From positions 1,748,242 to 1,812,241 of the forward strand of contig NW_020654175.1 in NCBI RefSeq assembly GCF_003589595.1: DNA of 64,000 nt. The letters run 5' to 3'. Source of the DNA: Hyposmocoma kahamanoa. Lineage: Eukaryota > Arthropoda > Insecta > Lepidoptera > Cosmopterigidae. Shown here one piece after another: positions 45,981-56,895 of this stretch. The notes beneath the pieces are model-generated. The model did no database searches, was not told the origin of the DNA, and was given only the letters and a program-made list of their open reading frames with translations. The position numbers and the translations under genes were made by a program. The first letter of the stretch is position 1. Every line of letters begins with the position of its first letter.

Positions 45981-47204
45981 TTAGCACGGTTTAACTTTAT
46001 CTGAACCAAGTGGTTCTACGAAATATTTATTTATATCTTCAACAGAAGAGAGATGAGCAGGGAGATCCGTATCTGATTTAGGAGGGAGAATATGTAACTT
46101 TAAATTTTTCCATAAGGCTTTAGGATTTCTTATTTGATTATTAACATTATAATTAAAATAAGCGCGTTTTTCATAGAATAGTGAAGAATTTACTAAACAT
46201 TTCAATTGCTTGTAATATTGCTTGTGGGATTCCTCTTTAGTTTGCAAATAGCGCAAATGGGCTTTATTTCTCAAATTCATCGTAAGTTTTATGGTGCTAG
46301 TGACCCAGGGATATGACTGTTTTTTAATTTGTATTGACTTAATTGGTGCATGAACATCATACAAATTGAGGAGTAACTCATTGAACAAAAATACCATTTC
46401 ATCAACATTGTAACATTCGGATATTCTAAACCATGATAAAATACTAAGGTCACAATTAAATTGACTGAGATTAATATATTTTAAAGGTCTATAACTAATT
46501 ATTTTTGGAGGAATCGCCGGCTTTCCAAAACCATACTCACAGATAATCAGGGCATGATTTGCCAGTTTACTACCAACCATATCAGTTTTAACACTTCGCG
46601 GGAGAATATCTGTACACACAACGTCCAAGAGTGTCTCGCTATGGTCTGTAAAATGAGTAGGAGATGTGACCACTTGCTTCAAATTATGAATATTAATGAA
46701 GTCAAAAAATTTTACAGAATTAACACTATCTGGTACCAACAAATCAATGTTAAAATCGCCAAGCAATATCAAACCATCACAAAGTCCCAAAGAACTAATA
46801 GAATCAGTCAAAGCATTCAAGAAAATATCAACACCGAGCCACGGGGGTCGATAAGCTGTACCCATAAAGATCCTGTTACCATTAATGTTAACTTTCAACC
46901 ACATTTGTTCAACTGATGGACATACAGGAGGCTGCCAAACCCTAACTCTAATACTTTTTCTGACAAAGAAAGCCACACCACCACCACGTCCATTGCGAAT
47001 GTTTAATGGTCTAGGTGTGCTCAGCAACCTATAATCAGACAAAATCGGGGCTCTACCTTCCTCATTACGTCGCAGCCACGTTTCATTAATTGCTAATACA
47101 TCCAAAGAGTGATGATCCACTGCCAAAAAAAGCTCATTGTGATTTTTACTAAGTGAACCTGGGTTATAAAAACCAACAGTGAAAAACTGTTTTTTGTTAA
47201 CCAT
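45981..47204 (-). pseudogene. CR1-like ORF2, endonuclease and linker only (minus strand)
   Basis: From ATG at 47202-47204: GFYNPGSLSKNHNEL, INETWLRR, GTAYRPPW, LLGDFNIDLL, THFTDHSETLLDVVCTD and LANHALIICE, the blocks of an APE-type endonuclease. The last block has Asn where SDH elements have Asp, so cleavage is probably lost. A linker region (YPWVTSTIKLTMNLRNKAHL, NPKALWKNLKLHI) leads to stop 45981. No RT follows, so the copy is non-autonomous and dead. Confidence 0.8.
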
Positions 47205-47209
47205 TAAAG

Positions 47210-48690
47210 TGGGAAAGCAATTATTATAGCACATAAACTTAGATACAATTGTACACTGAGCGCAAGACACTGGCCGCCATTTGAATATATATAATAAATA
47301 CATAGAAAATCAAACCACCCTCTCGGACCCAAATCGCGTATATGCGGTTTTTCAAATAAACCAACATTTTGACTTTGATCCGAAAAACTAGTTCCACCTG
47401 CCAGGCATAACAATCGCGAAAATCCAAAGATTCGATAACTATAAACATTCAAACTCGGAAAAGTAATTACTATAGCATACAAAATTGGATATATACAAGT
47501 GCTATTAGTTAGAGAATGGCTGCTATTCAAGTAACTATAAATAAAGAAACTTACAAACAAAATAGGATACTTTACGTTGTTTCTGCTAGATGAATATTGA
47601 GTATCAAAGTACTCACAAATTACCGACAAACAACAAATTATACAATGCAAAATATTTTCTACTATTATTGACAGTTTTCTCTGCTTTTTCTCTCTGTCCT
47701 TAAAAATATCAACAAAAAATACACAGTAACAAACTAACAGCAACAGCCTACATAGTTTAGTTAAGTAAAACAAACTATGTATATGGATAAAAAAAAGAAA
47801 ACAAAACCAATAACATATTTGGCAAAAAATTAAAAATTGCGTAAACCTTAGGGTTGGATAACTGTAAATATTCAGACTCAGAAAAGTAATTATTATAGCA
47901 TATAAAATTAGATATAAGTAAGTGCTATGAGTTAGAGACCGGCTGCTATGCAAATAATTCTAAATAATCAACACAAACGAAAAGGGATACTTCACATTAA
48001 TTCTATCGGATGAATATCGGTTATCAAAAAATTCACAAATTACCAACAAGCAACAAATATAGTAACGCAAAATACTTTCTACGATTTTTGACAGTTTTTC
48101 CAGCTTTTTCTCTCTGTCCTTAAAAATATCAATTAAAAATACACAGTAACAAATTAGTAGTAACAGCTTACATGGTTTAGTTAAGGAAAACAATCTTTGT
48201 ATATGCATAAAGAAACAAAACCAACCACATATTTGGCAAAAAATTAAAATTTGCATAAATCTAAGGATTGGATAACTATAAATATTCAGACTCAGATAAG
48301 TAATTATTATAGAATATAAAATTATATATAAATAAGCGCTATGAGTTAGAAACTGGCTGCTATTCAAGTAACTATAAAAAATCAATACAAACGAAATAGG
48401 ATATTTCAAATTAGTTTTGTCAGATGAGTATTGAGTATGAAAAAACTCACAAATTACCAACAAGCAACAAATGAAGTAATGCACAATATCTTCTACAATT
48501 ATTGACAGTTTTTCCAGATTGTTTTCTCTTTCCTTATAGATATCAATAGAAGATACACAGTAACAATTAATTAGTAACAGCCTACATAGTATAGTTACAA
48601 AAAATAAACTGTGAAACAGCTTAAATAAACAAAACCGATTGCACCTAAGGTGAAAAACTAAGAAAATTAATGTGATTATACGGTACAGAT
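47210..48690. repeat. Three-plus tandem copies of a ~420-bp AT-rich unit
   Basis: Markers recur at about 420-base steps: TCTCTGTCCTTAAAAATATC at 47691 and 48111 (exactly 420 apart) and a variant near 48525; AAGTAATTAnTATAG at 47461, 47885 and about 48300, plus a partial copy at 47216. The array lies between ORF1 and ORF2 of the CR1-like element. Minus-strand frames of about 245 codons with hydrophobic translations cross it; I read these as a base-composition effect. Confidence 0.85.
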
Positions 48691-48696
48691 CAAACA

Positions 48697-49228
48697 TTAT
48701 CCCAAGCCAAAAGTTATGGCAATGTCATCCTCAGATCGCAGGCGATGTCGTTCCGCACCATGTTCTTTACGTGTGAAGATTTTACCGTCACGTGTCCATA
48801 CATATTTGTAATTTGCACGCAGTGATTCACTGCGAGCCTTGTAAAAAATGTAACGGTTGAGTCGCGTTAGACGCTCATTAACATATAGTCGACGCTCAGG
48901 TGATGCCAAACCTAACCCAGCATTAGTCGCATTTCGGCGGACACGCGCCGCTGACAGGAGTTCTTCACGCTGAGTACGACGCGCCAGTCGCACAACGATA
49001 GGGCCCGGGCGCAGGCTCTCCTTTGGGTCAGATTCCGGACGCCGCCGCAAAACTCCACCCACACGCTCAGCACTGACGATATCACGCTCCTCCAGCGTAA
49101 CGCCCATCTTCATGGCGACTGCAAGAACGAGGTGAATGGGATTTTCATTTTTATCTTCAGGTATTCCTGCAATCTCAAGATCATTACTTAACAAACCCTG
49201 GTCACGATCATTCAGTTCGAGTTTCAAA
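48697..49228 (-). pseudogene. CR1-like ORF1, C-terminal FP-like half (minus strand)
   Basis: The minus strand encodes DLEIAGIPEDKNENPIHLVL, ERDIVSAERVGG, PIVVRLARRTQREELLSA, LYVNERLTRLNRYIFYKARS and YKYVWTRDGKIFTRKEHG, the FP-like domain of non-LTR ORF1 proteins. It ends at a normal stop (48697). Its 5' side stops at the 3' LTR of the Gypsy element. Removing the Gypsy insertion and one target duplication puts it in frame with the zinc-finger half at 55308-55896. Confidence 0.8.
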
Positions 49229-49232
49229 GCAG

Positions 49233-49340
49233 TATAAGGTAAGGATGTTTACGAGTGAAACAACTCAATGACGATACAAGACTGATTTATTATGTCGGAT
49301 CATCATACCTATATATACGAGTATCTATATACACACTACA
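49233..49340 (-). repeat. 3' LTR of the Gypsy element
   Basis: 108 bp, identical to 55196-55303. Preceded on the minus strand by purine-rich GGGGAAGG. Unusually short for a Gypsy LTR. Confidence 0.93.
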
Positions 49341-49699
49341 CCTTCCCCGGAGGGGGTTAATAAAATAAAATGACAGTTTTATTTTATTATAGTTTTAGCA
49401 CGTACATACTTATGTAATATAATTGTATAGGTTACAATATTTTATACATAGAAAATACCACTAAATAATTAAAATTAATGAGTACAATTCAGCTTATTAA
49501 TTCAAGAGTAAATATTGGTAATAATAGGCGATATAAATTTTTATTTATATAATTCAAATTATTAATTCACGAGTAAATATTAGTTATAATAATGTTACAT
49601 TTTTATATATTTAGTAATTAAAAATTGACTTCAATTTATAATATTATTAATTCGCTATAATTACCTAAAGTAACTAGAACCAGAGCTTAAATTTTACCA

Positions 49700-52600
49700 T
49701 TACATTTTATAAGGTTTAGTGCGATTTTTATGAACGATTACTTCTTTACCGTTTTTCAAAATCTGTACGTTGCAACCTAAATCTTTGATTATTAAAAATG
49801 GACCTAAATATACCTTATCAATTTTTTTTCCTTCTTCATTTTTGACTAACAAGTAATTACCTACTTTGTATATTTTTGGATTTAGACTTATATCGTAATT
49901 TACCTTTCTCTTCACCTTGCTTTCAAGTAAATTCTTTCTTGCATCTTCTTGAGCCACCTGTAATCTATATCGGAACTCTTGTGGATAGCTATCAAAGTTG
50001 TATAGTGGGTCTATGCCAGAATCATAATTATTAGGCAGTTTACAAGTTTTACCAAATACTAACTCGTGTGGCGTGTATTTAGTCTCTGTATGCACCGTGT
50101 TATTGTGTGCGAAGCACCAGTAGGGTAACCAGCTGCTCCATGAGTTAGGACGATTTTCACAATATATTCTTAAATACGCACCTAACGTCTTGTGTGTGTT
50201 TTCCAATGCTCCAATTGACTCGTGATGGTAAGCGGTTGATGTCAGCTGTTTAATTTTGAGAAGTTGACATACCTGTGCCATGGTGTTCGAAACAAACTCT
50301 GTGCCACGGTCGGTCGCGATTTCACGCGGGATTCCGTATCGTAAGATAAAGTTATTTACAAACGCCTTTGCAACTGATACAGCGTCCTTGCTGTGTAAGG
50401 GATACGCTTCCACGAATTTCGAGAGCTCGCATTGTAATGTGAGCGCGTAGCAATGACCTGTATCATCCTTAGGCAGTGGACCAACTATATCCAAGTAAAT
50501 TTTTTCTAGCGCATAACTTGACGTGGTTGTAATTTCCATAGGTTGTTTTGTTTTGATACTATGTTTTTGTTTCTGGCACTGTTCACATTTTGATACAAAC
50601 TGATTAATGTCCCTATCCATACTAGGCCAATAGTAAAACTTTTTAATATTATTAGACATTCGCCTGATGCCCGCGTGGCCACTAGTGGGCAAAAGGTGAA
50701 AGTCATTAAGTATGACTCGCTTATCATCTTCGTTATTTATTCTTTGCACACTTTTAAGTATATATAGTCGTGGTCCGGACCATTGTGTGCTTGCCTTTAT
50801 TTCATTAACTATTCCTGCAATAAACTCTTCGTTATTTTCATCTTTTATAATGCACACTTCTTCTATGCTTAATTTCCTACATAAATTAGATAAATCTCTC
50901 ACCAATACGTCTCGCGTGATTGATGATCGAGAAAATCTGTTGAGGAAAATACTTGACTGGCTTGCCACATAGGCAAAGTAATACGTTCTCTTTGTTATTA
51001 GTCCCTGTCTTTCAAATTTGTCTAATTTATTTTTATTTATTAATCTTAGTTCTATCAAATTTCTCGGTTTTTTAATTATCTCCACTACCCTTGGTTGATC
51101 AGGCCTCGAGTATTGGGGATGATTATTAGCCGTTAAATTCGGGTCATATTGCGCCTGTTTGCTTTCTTGCAACCTTCTCGCTTGTGCTCTTGTCATCATA
51201 TTCACTGTACGTTCACTCATTTGTTGTAAATCTTCTGAACTTAATATTATTCTTGATAAAGCATCTGCTGCTGAATTTTTTGCACCTTTTATATATTCTA
51301 TCACAAAGTTGTATTCCTCTAATTGTAATCTAAATTTCATTAATCTACTCGTGGGATCACGCATCCCAAATAAGTATAGTAGTGGTCTGTGGTCTGTTTG
51401 TATTTTAAACCGCCTGCCGTAAAGGTAAGGTCGAAAATACTTTACACTCCACACTATCGCCAGTAATTCTTTTTCGATAGTGGGATAATTCTTTTCAGCT
51501 TTATTTAAACTACGACTTGCGTAAGCCACTGGTCTACCATCCCTATTGCATAGTACCGAACCTATAGCTATTCCAGATGCGTCGGTCTGCAATAGAAATT
51601 CGTTATTATTCGAAAAGTCGGGGTACTGAAGGACTGGTGAGTTTGTGAGAGCCGACTTTAATTCTTGGAATGCCTTTTCACAGTCTTCTGTCCATAAAAA
51701 TGTTGCTCTTTTTGTACATAATTTATTAAGAGGATAAGCTTTCTCTGCGAAATGTGTGATAAATTTCCTGTAGTAATTAGCGAACGCTACGAAGCGCTTC
51801 ACTTCTTCTGTGCTTTGAGGTCTTGGGTAATATTTTAAAGCCTGAGTTTTTGACGGATCAGGTGATACGCCGTTTTCGGATACCACGTGTCCGAGGAACA
51901 GAATTTCTTTTTGTAAAAATTTGCATTTTGCAGGGTTTAATTTTAAATTTACTTTTCGTAAGCGCGCTAACACATCCATCAGATTTTTATTATGGTTTTC
52001 TAAATTTCGGCCAAAAACACATAAATCGTCTAAATAAATCAAACATTGTTCATAGTTCAATCCTGACATTGCAACTGTAATCATCCTAGAAAACGCGCTA
52101 GGGCTAGTTTTCAATCCCATAGCTAATCTTGTCATCTGATATTGGTTTTTAGAAGTTGTAAATGCAGTGTATGGACGGCTGTCTTTATACAAATTTATTT
52201 GATAGAAACCCTGGTACAGATCCAGTGTTGTGAAGTAAACTGCTCCGGATAGTGAATCTAAAATGTCGGAAATATTCGGCAGAGGAAACTTGTCGTCTTG
52301 AATTTGATTATTTAATTTTCGATAGTCTAGGACTACACGCCATTTTTTGATACCCGATGGGTCTACCTTTTTTGGTACTAACAATAGTGGGCTTGACCAG
52401 GCACTCCTAGTTTCTTCTATTACTCCATCAGCTAGCATTCTTTGTATTTGTCTATCAATTTCCGCTTTTTGAGCTTGCGGAAGTCTATAAGGCTTAACAT
52501 ATACAGGAGAGCTTTGTGGTTTTAAATGTATTGTTTGCTCATATAAGGATGTAGTTGTTAATTTATCGCCTGACAAAAAAAAAACGTCGGGAAATTTAGC

Positions 52601-53361
52601 GCAAATATTTTCGATTGACTTTTGCTCTTCATCATTCAAGCTATCTAATTTTAATAGTGAAAATAATTGCTTGACCCTTTCGGCATTAATTGTTGGTGTA
52701 TTAAATTGGCATATGAAATAATCACTTAATTTTGTAGTATATAACCTAAAGTAATTTAATGTTACGTCTTCATCTCTCGTGTTCATGATCTTATAGGGTA
52801 TTTTTCCGTTTATCGGCCTTCCTATAGTATTAGCTATGTAAACTCCGTTGCATAATTCTTGTGAGTTTACAACGCAGTCTTCTAAAATGTTTGTATCGAA
52901 ATAGTGAATAGTTTCGCTACGAGCTGGCACTGTCAAATATGAATAATTATGATTATCGAAATATTGAAGTTTTAGTGACACTGATTTTTCGCTCTCTGTG
53001 GTCAAGTTTAGTGTATTTAGTTCAAAATCCAAAATTGATTTATGTTTTTGAAGAAAATCTTGTCCCAAAATTCCGTCAGTGTTACAAGGTATCTTTTCAA
53101 ATACGTAAAATTTATGTTCAAAAACAAGTTCGTTTACATTCAATTTTAAATATACAAATCCGTTCGAATATACACTTCCACCGATTCCGTTTATACGTAG
53201 TCTTTGTTTATGGAATGGAATTTGTAAACTTACGACTCGATCATACTTGACAACAGAAATCGATGCGCCGGTGTCAATTAACCAATTACATTGAAGTTGT
53301 TTTAATTGCAATGAAACCCGATTCAAACTATTGCATGCATTAACATATTTAGGCTCGAAAA
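49700..53361 (-). CDS. pol: Gypsy pol polyprotein (protease, RT, RNase H, integrase)
   Basis: The frame is open from just after a TGA at about 53366 to stop 49700, more than 1,210 codons without interruption. Protease: WLIDTGASISVV near residue 15. RT: WRVVLDYRKLNNQIQ, TTLDLYQGFYQI and IYLDDLCVFG near residue 430 (catalytic D-D). RNase H: LLQTDASGIAIGS near 578. Integrase: H-x6-H then CEQCQK zinc finger near 875-915, YLDIVGPL near 945, TDRGTEFVS, and E in GALENTHKTLG (D-D-E). All catalytic residues I looked for are present. The pol frame is +1 relative to gag and has no usable ATG at its start, so it is probably made as a Gag-Pol fusion by frameshifting. Confidence 0.93.
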
Positions 53362-54581
53362 AAATGATTCAATGAGTCCAAATGTGTTTGATCGCGCTCT
53401 GATTCATCTGTAGTCACGCGCGATCCGGGTGACATGACATGAACATTCCGTTGTGTATAAGGACGGCGTTGGAAATTGTACCTACCTCTAGAAGCTGCGC
53501 CACGTGACCAAACTCTGGTATTGGTTTGATATAGGGGTTGTAGGGTGTTCCTGTAATTTTGATTAGCTCCTCTAGACCATCGTGGTCCCCTTGTGTAACA
53601 ATCTCGCTGTCCTCGGTAACTTCTACGGGGTATAAAGTTACCTCGCCCTTGTCTACGCATGCCTAAAATATCAGCAGAACCTGGAACTGACGTCATTTCC
53701 TCCTCCTGGGCTCCTTGTATGGCGTCTTTAAGCGATTTGTAATCCCGGGCTGAAATAATGGTGCCAATTCGACGATTTCGAAGGCCGTCGGCGAACCTTT
53801 TTATAGCGAACTTTTCATTTAGTGGACACAAGATATTATAGTGATCGGTATTTCCATTGGCCTGCGAAATTGTCAAGTCCCTAAATAGTTCCGAAAGTTC
53901 TTGTCCGAAATTTGAAATGCTGCGCTCTTTTTGGCTAATATTTAGTAATTTCGATTGAAGTGCTGTCGCTGCCTTTAATGGTAGTAAATGCATTCGCATG
54001 TCCTCAACCAGGTCCGCAACCACCTCGTATTTACCTAAAATCTTTAATTTAGCCGATTGTGAGAGGCGTGTCTTCAAAACAAAGGAAATTAATTGTGAAA
54101 TTTCTGAAGTTGCTAACGTAGATCCATAGTATTCTATTCCGTCAATTAACTCCTTGGTATTATCTTCCTTGTCCGTCATAACCGGCAAAAGACTGAGTGC
54201 AATTTTCAAGTCAAATTTCGCCATGTTTGATGACTCGCTCTCACTATAACTACTATCACTTACCTCCGATTGTTCTGTGCTTTCCTCAGTGTTCTGTTTT
54301 TCTTTTCCGTGTTCTGTGGGACACAAAGCCTGTATTTCTGAGTACAATTTTCTGAAATCCGTACAATACTTATTAATTTCTTCCTTTTCGAATTCACTTT
54401 TAAATTGTAACACTTTCTTAATAGAGTCCAAGTAACTATTATACTGCTTTACTAATAATTCGACGCTCTTTAACTTTTTTTTAACTGACTTACTACTCTT
54501 TCGCCGTTCAGGCCCTATTTTAATTAAATATCCTCTAACAGTACGTAAGTCTTGGCATAATTGGCTCAGGTAGCTAGCCAT
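53349..54581 (-). CDS. gag: Gypsy gag
   Basis: Taken from ATG 54579-54581 (MASYLSQLCQDL), 410 codons to TAA 53349-53351. An N-terminal helical Lys-rich region is followed by an acidic Ser-rich stretch (EQSEVSDSSYSESESSN), a capsid-like core (ISQLISFVLKTRLSQSAKLK, FGQELSELFRDLTISQANG, IKRFADGLRNRRIGTIISA) and an Arg/Gly/Tyr-rich C-terminus (GRGNFIPRRSYRGQ). No CCHC knuckle; the basic tail probably binds RNA instead, as in some Gypsy lineages. It forms the virus-like particle. pol overlaps its last codons. Confidence 0.85.
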   Translation of the reverse strand: MASYLSQLCQDLRTVRGYLIKIGPERRKSSKSVKKKLKSVELLVKQYNSYLDSIKKVLQFKSEFEKEEINKYCTDFRKLYSEIQALCPTEHGKEKQNTEESTEQSEVSDSSYSESESSNMAKFDLKIALSLLPVMTDKEDNTKELIDGIEYYGSTLATSEISQLISFVLKTRLSQSAKLKILGKYEVVADLVEDMRMHLLPLKAATALQSKLLNISQKERSISNFGQELSELFRDLTISQANGNTDHYNILCPLNEKFAIKRFADGLRNRRIGTIISARDYKSLKDAIQGAQEEEMTSVPGSADILGMRRQGRGNFIPRRSYRGQRDCYTRGPRWSRGANQNYRNTLQPLYQTNTRVWSRGAASRGRYNFQRRPYTQRNVHVMSPGSRVTTDESERDQTHLDSLNHFFRA

Positions 54582-54808
54582 AAGAATCACACTCGCAACC
54601 TTCAAAAAACAGATTCGTATTTATTTCCATCTTATATTAAACATACCTATAAAATATATATTCTATAATTATCTTATGTTAAAATGTCTTATATAAAATT
54701 ATAGCATCTGTTCCACCATACACCGCACTATAGTCTTTTTGAACACTATCACAAAATCACATCACATCTTGTCACTGACAGCAGGGAAGTAGAGTAGGAG
54801 AGTAGTCT

Positions 54809-55054
54809 CTAACCTATCTTCTGCAAGCGCATTACGCCTGTTTCTACGCCACGGTTCACCCTTTTGTTAAAGCATTTTGCGCAGTAGCGCATAATTAAGA
54901 CAGCCCCAACCAGAATAAACATTAATAGGAGTGCCAGCATGCACCAGGAAATTACCCCTATGTGGGTTTCCACATTTGTGTTGGTTATGGAGTTCTGGTA
55001 ACCAATTTGCGATGTTATCTTTTGATCAGGCTTTGGTGCTTGAGAATTACACAT
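54809..55054 (-). CDS. Small single-span membrane protein ORF upstream of gag
   Basis: ATG 55052-55054 to stop at 54809: 81 residues. Residues 33-55 (IGVISWCMLALLLMFILVGA and on) form one clear transmembrane segment. After it comes RYCAKCFNKRVNR, basic and cysteine-bearing, so the C-terminus is probably cytosolic by the positive-inside rule. No signal peptide or furin-like site is seen. It lies inside the Gypsy element between the 5' LTR and gag, in the normally untranslated leader. An additional ORF before gag is unusual; 412-type elements are described with small leader ORFs. Function unknown. Confidence 0.55.
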   Translation of the reverse strand: MCNSQAPKPDQKITSQIGYQNSITNTNVETHIGVISWCMLALLLMFILVGAVLIMRYCAKCFNKRVNRGVETGVMRLQKIG

Positions 55055-55177
55055 TTTTTTTTTGTTTGATGTGCACTTCACTTTTTCTTCACTTCAGTCT
55101 GTAAGTTAGTTTTTACTTATCTCCGATACTATACGATATTTGTATCGTAAAACGAGTCGCGACGCGAGCGGTACTTA

Positions 55178-55195
55178 GACATGGCAGGGTCGCCA
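55178..55195 (-). promoter_or_regulatory. Gypsy primer-binding site
   Basis: Directly after the 5' LTR on the minus strand: TGGCGACCCTGCCATGTC. TGG complements the CCA end of a tRNA; the sequence resembles arginine-tRNA sites used by 412/mdg1-type elements, but the exact tRNA was not verified. Confidence 0.75.
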
Positions 55196-55303
55196 TATAA
55201 GGTAAGGATGTTTACGAGTGAAACAACTCAATGACGATACAAGACTGATTTATTATGTCGGATCATCATACCTATATATACGAGTATCTATATACACACT
55301 ACA
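55196..55303 (-). repeat. 5' LTR of the Gypsy element
   Basis: 108 bp, identical to the 3' LTR at 49233-49340. Drives transcription of the element in the minus direction. Confidence 0.93.
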
Positions 55304-55307
55304 GCAG

Positions 55308-55896
55308 CAATGGTTTTTTTGAATTCACAAACATCAGTGGGCTCTGGGTTGGACGGGCATTTCTCAAGATACTCCACTCGCTTAGTGAGTTCATCTATGC
55401 GATTGTTACATGCACCGACCGCAGAGGTAAGACTAGCGATGGACTTTCGAAACTCTTGCGTTTCAGCACGCATTGACTTTTGAAACCCTTGTATTTCCAC
55501 ACGTACTGCAGATATTATATCATCGCGCAGCAAACGCATCTCAGCAACAGTGACAGAAGACCCTTCCTCAGCCGCAGCCGTACTCAATAGTGCACTGGAA
55601 GGCGTATGACAGGTGGAAACAGAGTCCGTTCCAAGCCGCTTCCTAGTTGTGATATTCGATAAACCAGTGTCACCGGCACCAGAATCCAGCGTCGGCGAGC
55701 TGTCAACACACTTTTCGCACTTCCAATTAGACTTGTGCTCCTCTCTCATTGTATTATAAAAGCGTTTCTCGCTCACATTAGTACACATCAGATCATAATA
55801 TCGAAGACAATGACAGCACTTTAAAAATTTACGAGTTTTAATTTCCTGCGAACACCGGTCGCACGTTATCTTCACAGAACATGCAGCTAGCTCCAT
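55308..55896 (-). pseudogene. CR1-like ORF1, N-terminal zinc finger and coiled coil (minus strand)
   Basis: From ATG 55894-55896 (MELAACSVKITCDRC): a PHD-type C4HC3 array CDRCSQ, CCHC, MCTN, WKCEKC, then a Ser/Thr-rich linker and a coiled coil (VTVAEMRLLRDDIISAVRVE, NNRIDELTKRVEYLEK). PHD-bearing ORF1 proteins are known in CR1-group non-LTR elements. The frame is cut at EFKKTIAA by the Gypsy 5' LTR. The FP-like half continues at 49228. Confidence 0.8.
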
Positions 55897-55949
55897 CTTG
55901 CAGATCTTAGTGAAAAAACTGCGTTCGTTGAATTGCCAAGCTAACAATC

Positions 55950-56895
55950 AATACAAATGTCAAAGAATAAATCCGATGCTAACGTAGACAAAAAAGTGCA
56001 GCAACGAAAAAACAGATGGCGCTAGACTGTTCCCAATTATTGAAATTAAAAATCAATTTACGGCACCCCGATATTAACACAATAGGTTATGTTAGAATTA
56101 AATCAGTCCAAAGACACTCAATATATCACTGTATTTATGCAGATGCACTGATATCAAAGTTCTGAAATACTTTTAGAGCTCTTAGACGGTTGATACGGCT
56201 AATAAAAAGATCCTCAAGCACAACACGGTCAAACTATATTTGATGTATTTTCTTCACTGATCCTTAACACTAATAAGAGATAACACTCGTACGGAATAAT
56301 TAAGACATGTGTAACCGGATAGCAATAAAATTTTGAATAAATAAAACTTTTAAACAATTTTTAAAATTAAAATAACACAAGCACAATGTTGCTTAGACAG
56401 CAGCGCCCCTCCAAAAGTCAACTTACACAATAGTTTAGGTAGTATATCTTAACAGGTGAGAGAATTGTGATCCCAGGTAGTTGTAATCACCGCAATCCAA
56501 CACACAGCACACCCGACACAACACCGATAGCACGGATTTGCAATTAAGACCCAGGTCACTATGATAGTCCACTAGTAGTCAGAATTGTCCATTTAACGTC
56601 AATTGGGTCACAAGTAATTGAATGAGTTGTCAAAGTCACCAGTAAGCCACCGAAGTCACCGGAAGAGGCGACCAATCGCCGACAAGCCAGCAACTCCGTC
56701 CACCTCGGCGACCTCTCGGCGACTTGGTCCACCGATAAGTCGCCAAATTCACCAGAGGAGGTGACAAACCGCCGAAGAGTCAGCAACCTCGTCCACCTCG
56801 GCGACCGTTTTTGGTGACTTGCCCACTGATGTATGGAGTGGTGTACAGCGAATTGAAAACGCTCCCGACTCTACGACCGATCGAAGAAGACTGAC
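55950..56895 (-). other. Probable 5' UTR of the CR1-like element
   Basis: Noncoding, upstream of ORF1 on the minus strand. 56630-56810 is rich in GTCACC/GCCACC/GGCGACC motifs, alike to 43505-43800. The boundary with the R1-type 3' fragment is near 56890. Confidence 0.35.

Larger units (their letters stand above)
49229..55307 (-). mobile_element. Full-length Ty3/Gypsy retrotransposon (minus strand)
   Basis: The element is 49233-55303 (6,071 bp) with 4-bp target duplication GCAG at 49229-49232 and 55304-55307. The LTRs (49233-49340 and 55196-55303) are 108 bp and identical base for base as far as I can compare, so the insertion is young. In minus-strand sense the LTR starts TGTAGTGTG and ends CCTTATA. 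A primer-binding site TGGCGACCCTGCC follows the 5' LTR directly; GGGGAAGG precedes the 3' LTR as polypurine tract. Coding order: small membrane ORF, gag, pol with PR-RT-RH-IN; no env after pol. The binding site and knuckle-less gag suggest the mdg1/412 side of Gypsy, with moderate confidence. It sits inside ORF1 of the CR1-like element. Confidence 0.93.

Noticed and set aside
47210..48697. Two long minus-strand ORFs (~245 codons) with many predicted membrane spans
   Set aside because: They are overlapping products of a 420-bp AT-rich tandem repeat; F/I/L/Y/C-rich translation is expected from base composition.
54809..55054. Envelope glycoprotein for the Gypsy element
   Set aside because: Too short, single span, placed before gag, no signal peptide or cleavage site; not an env gene.
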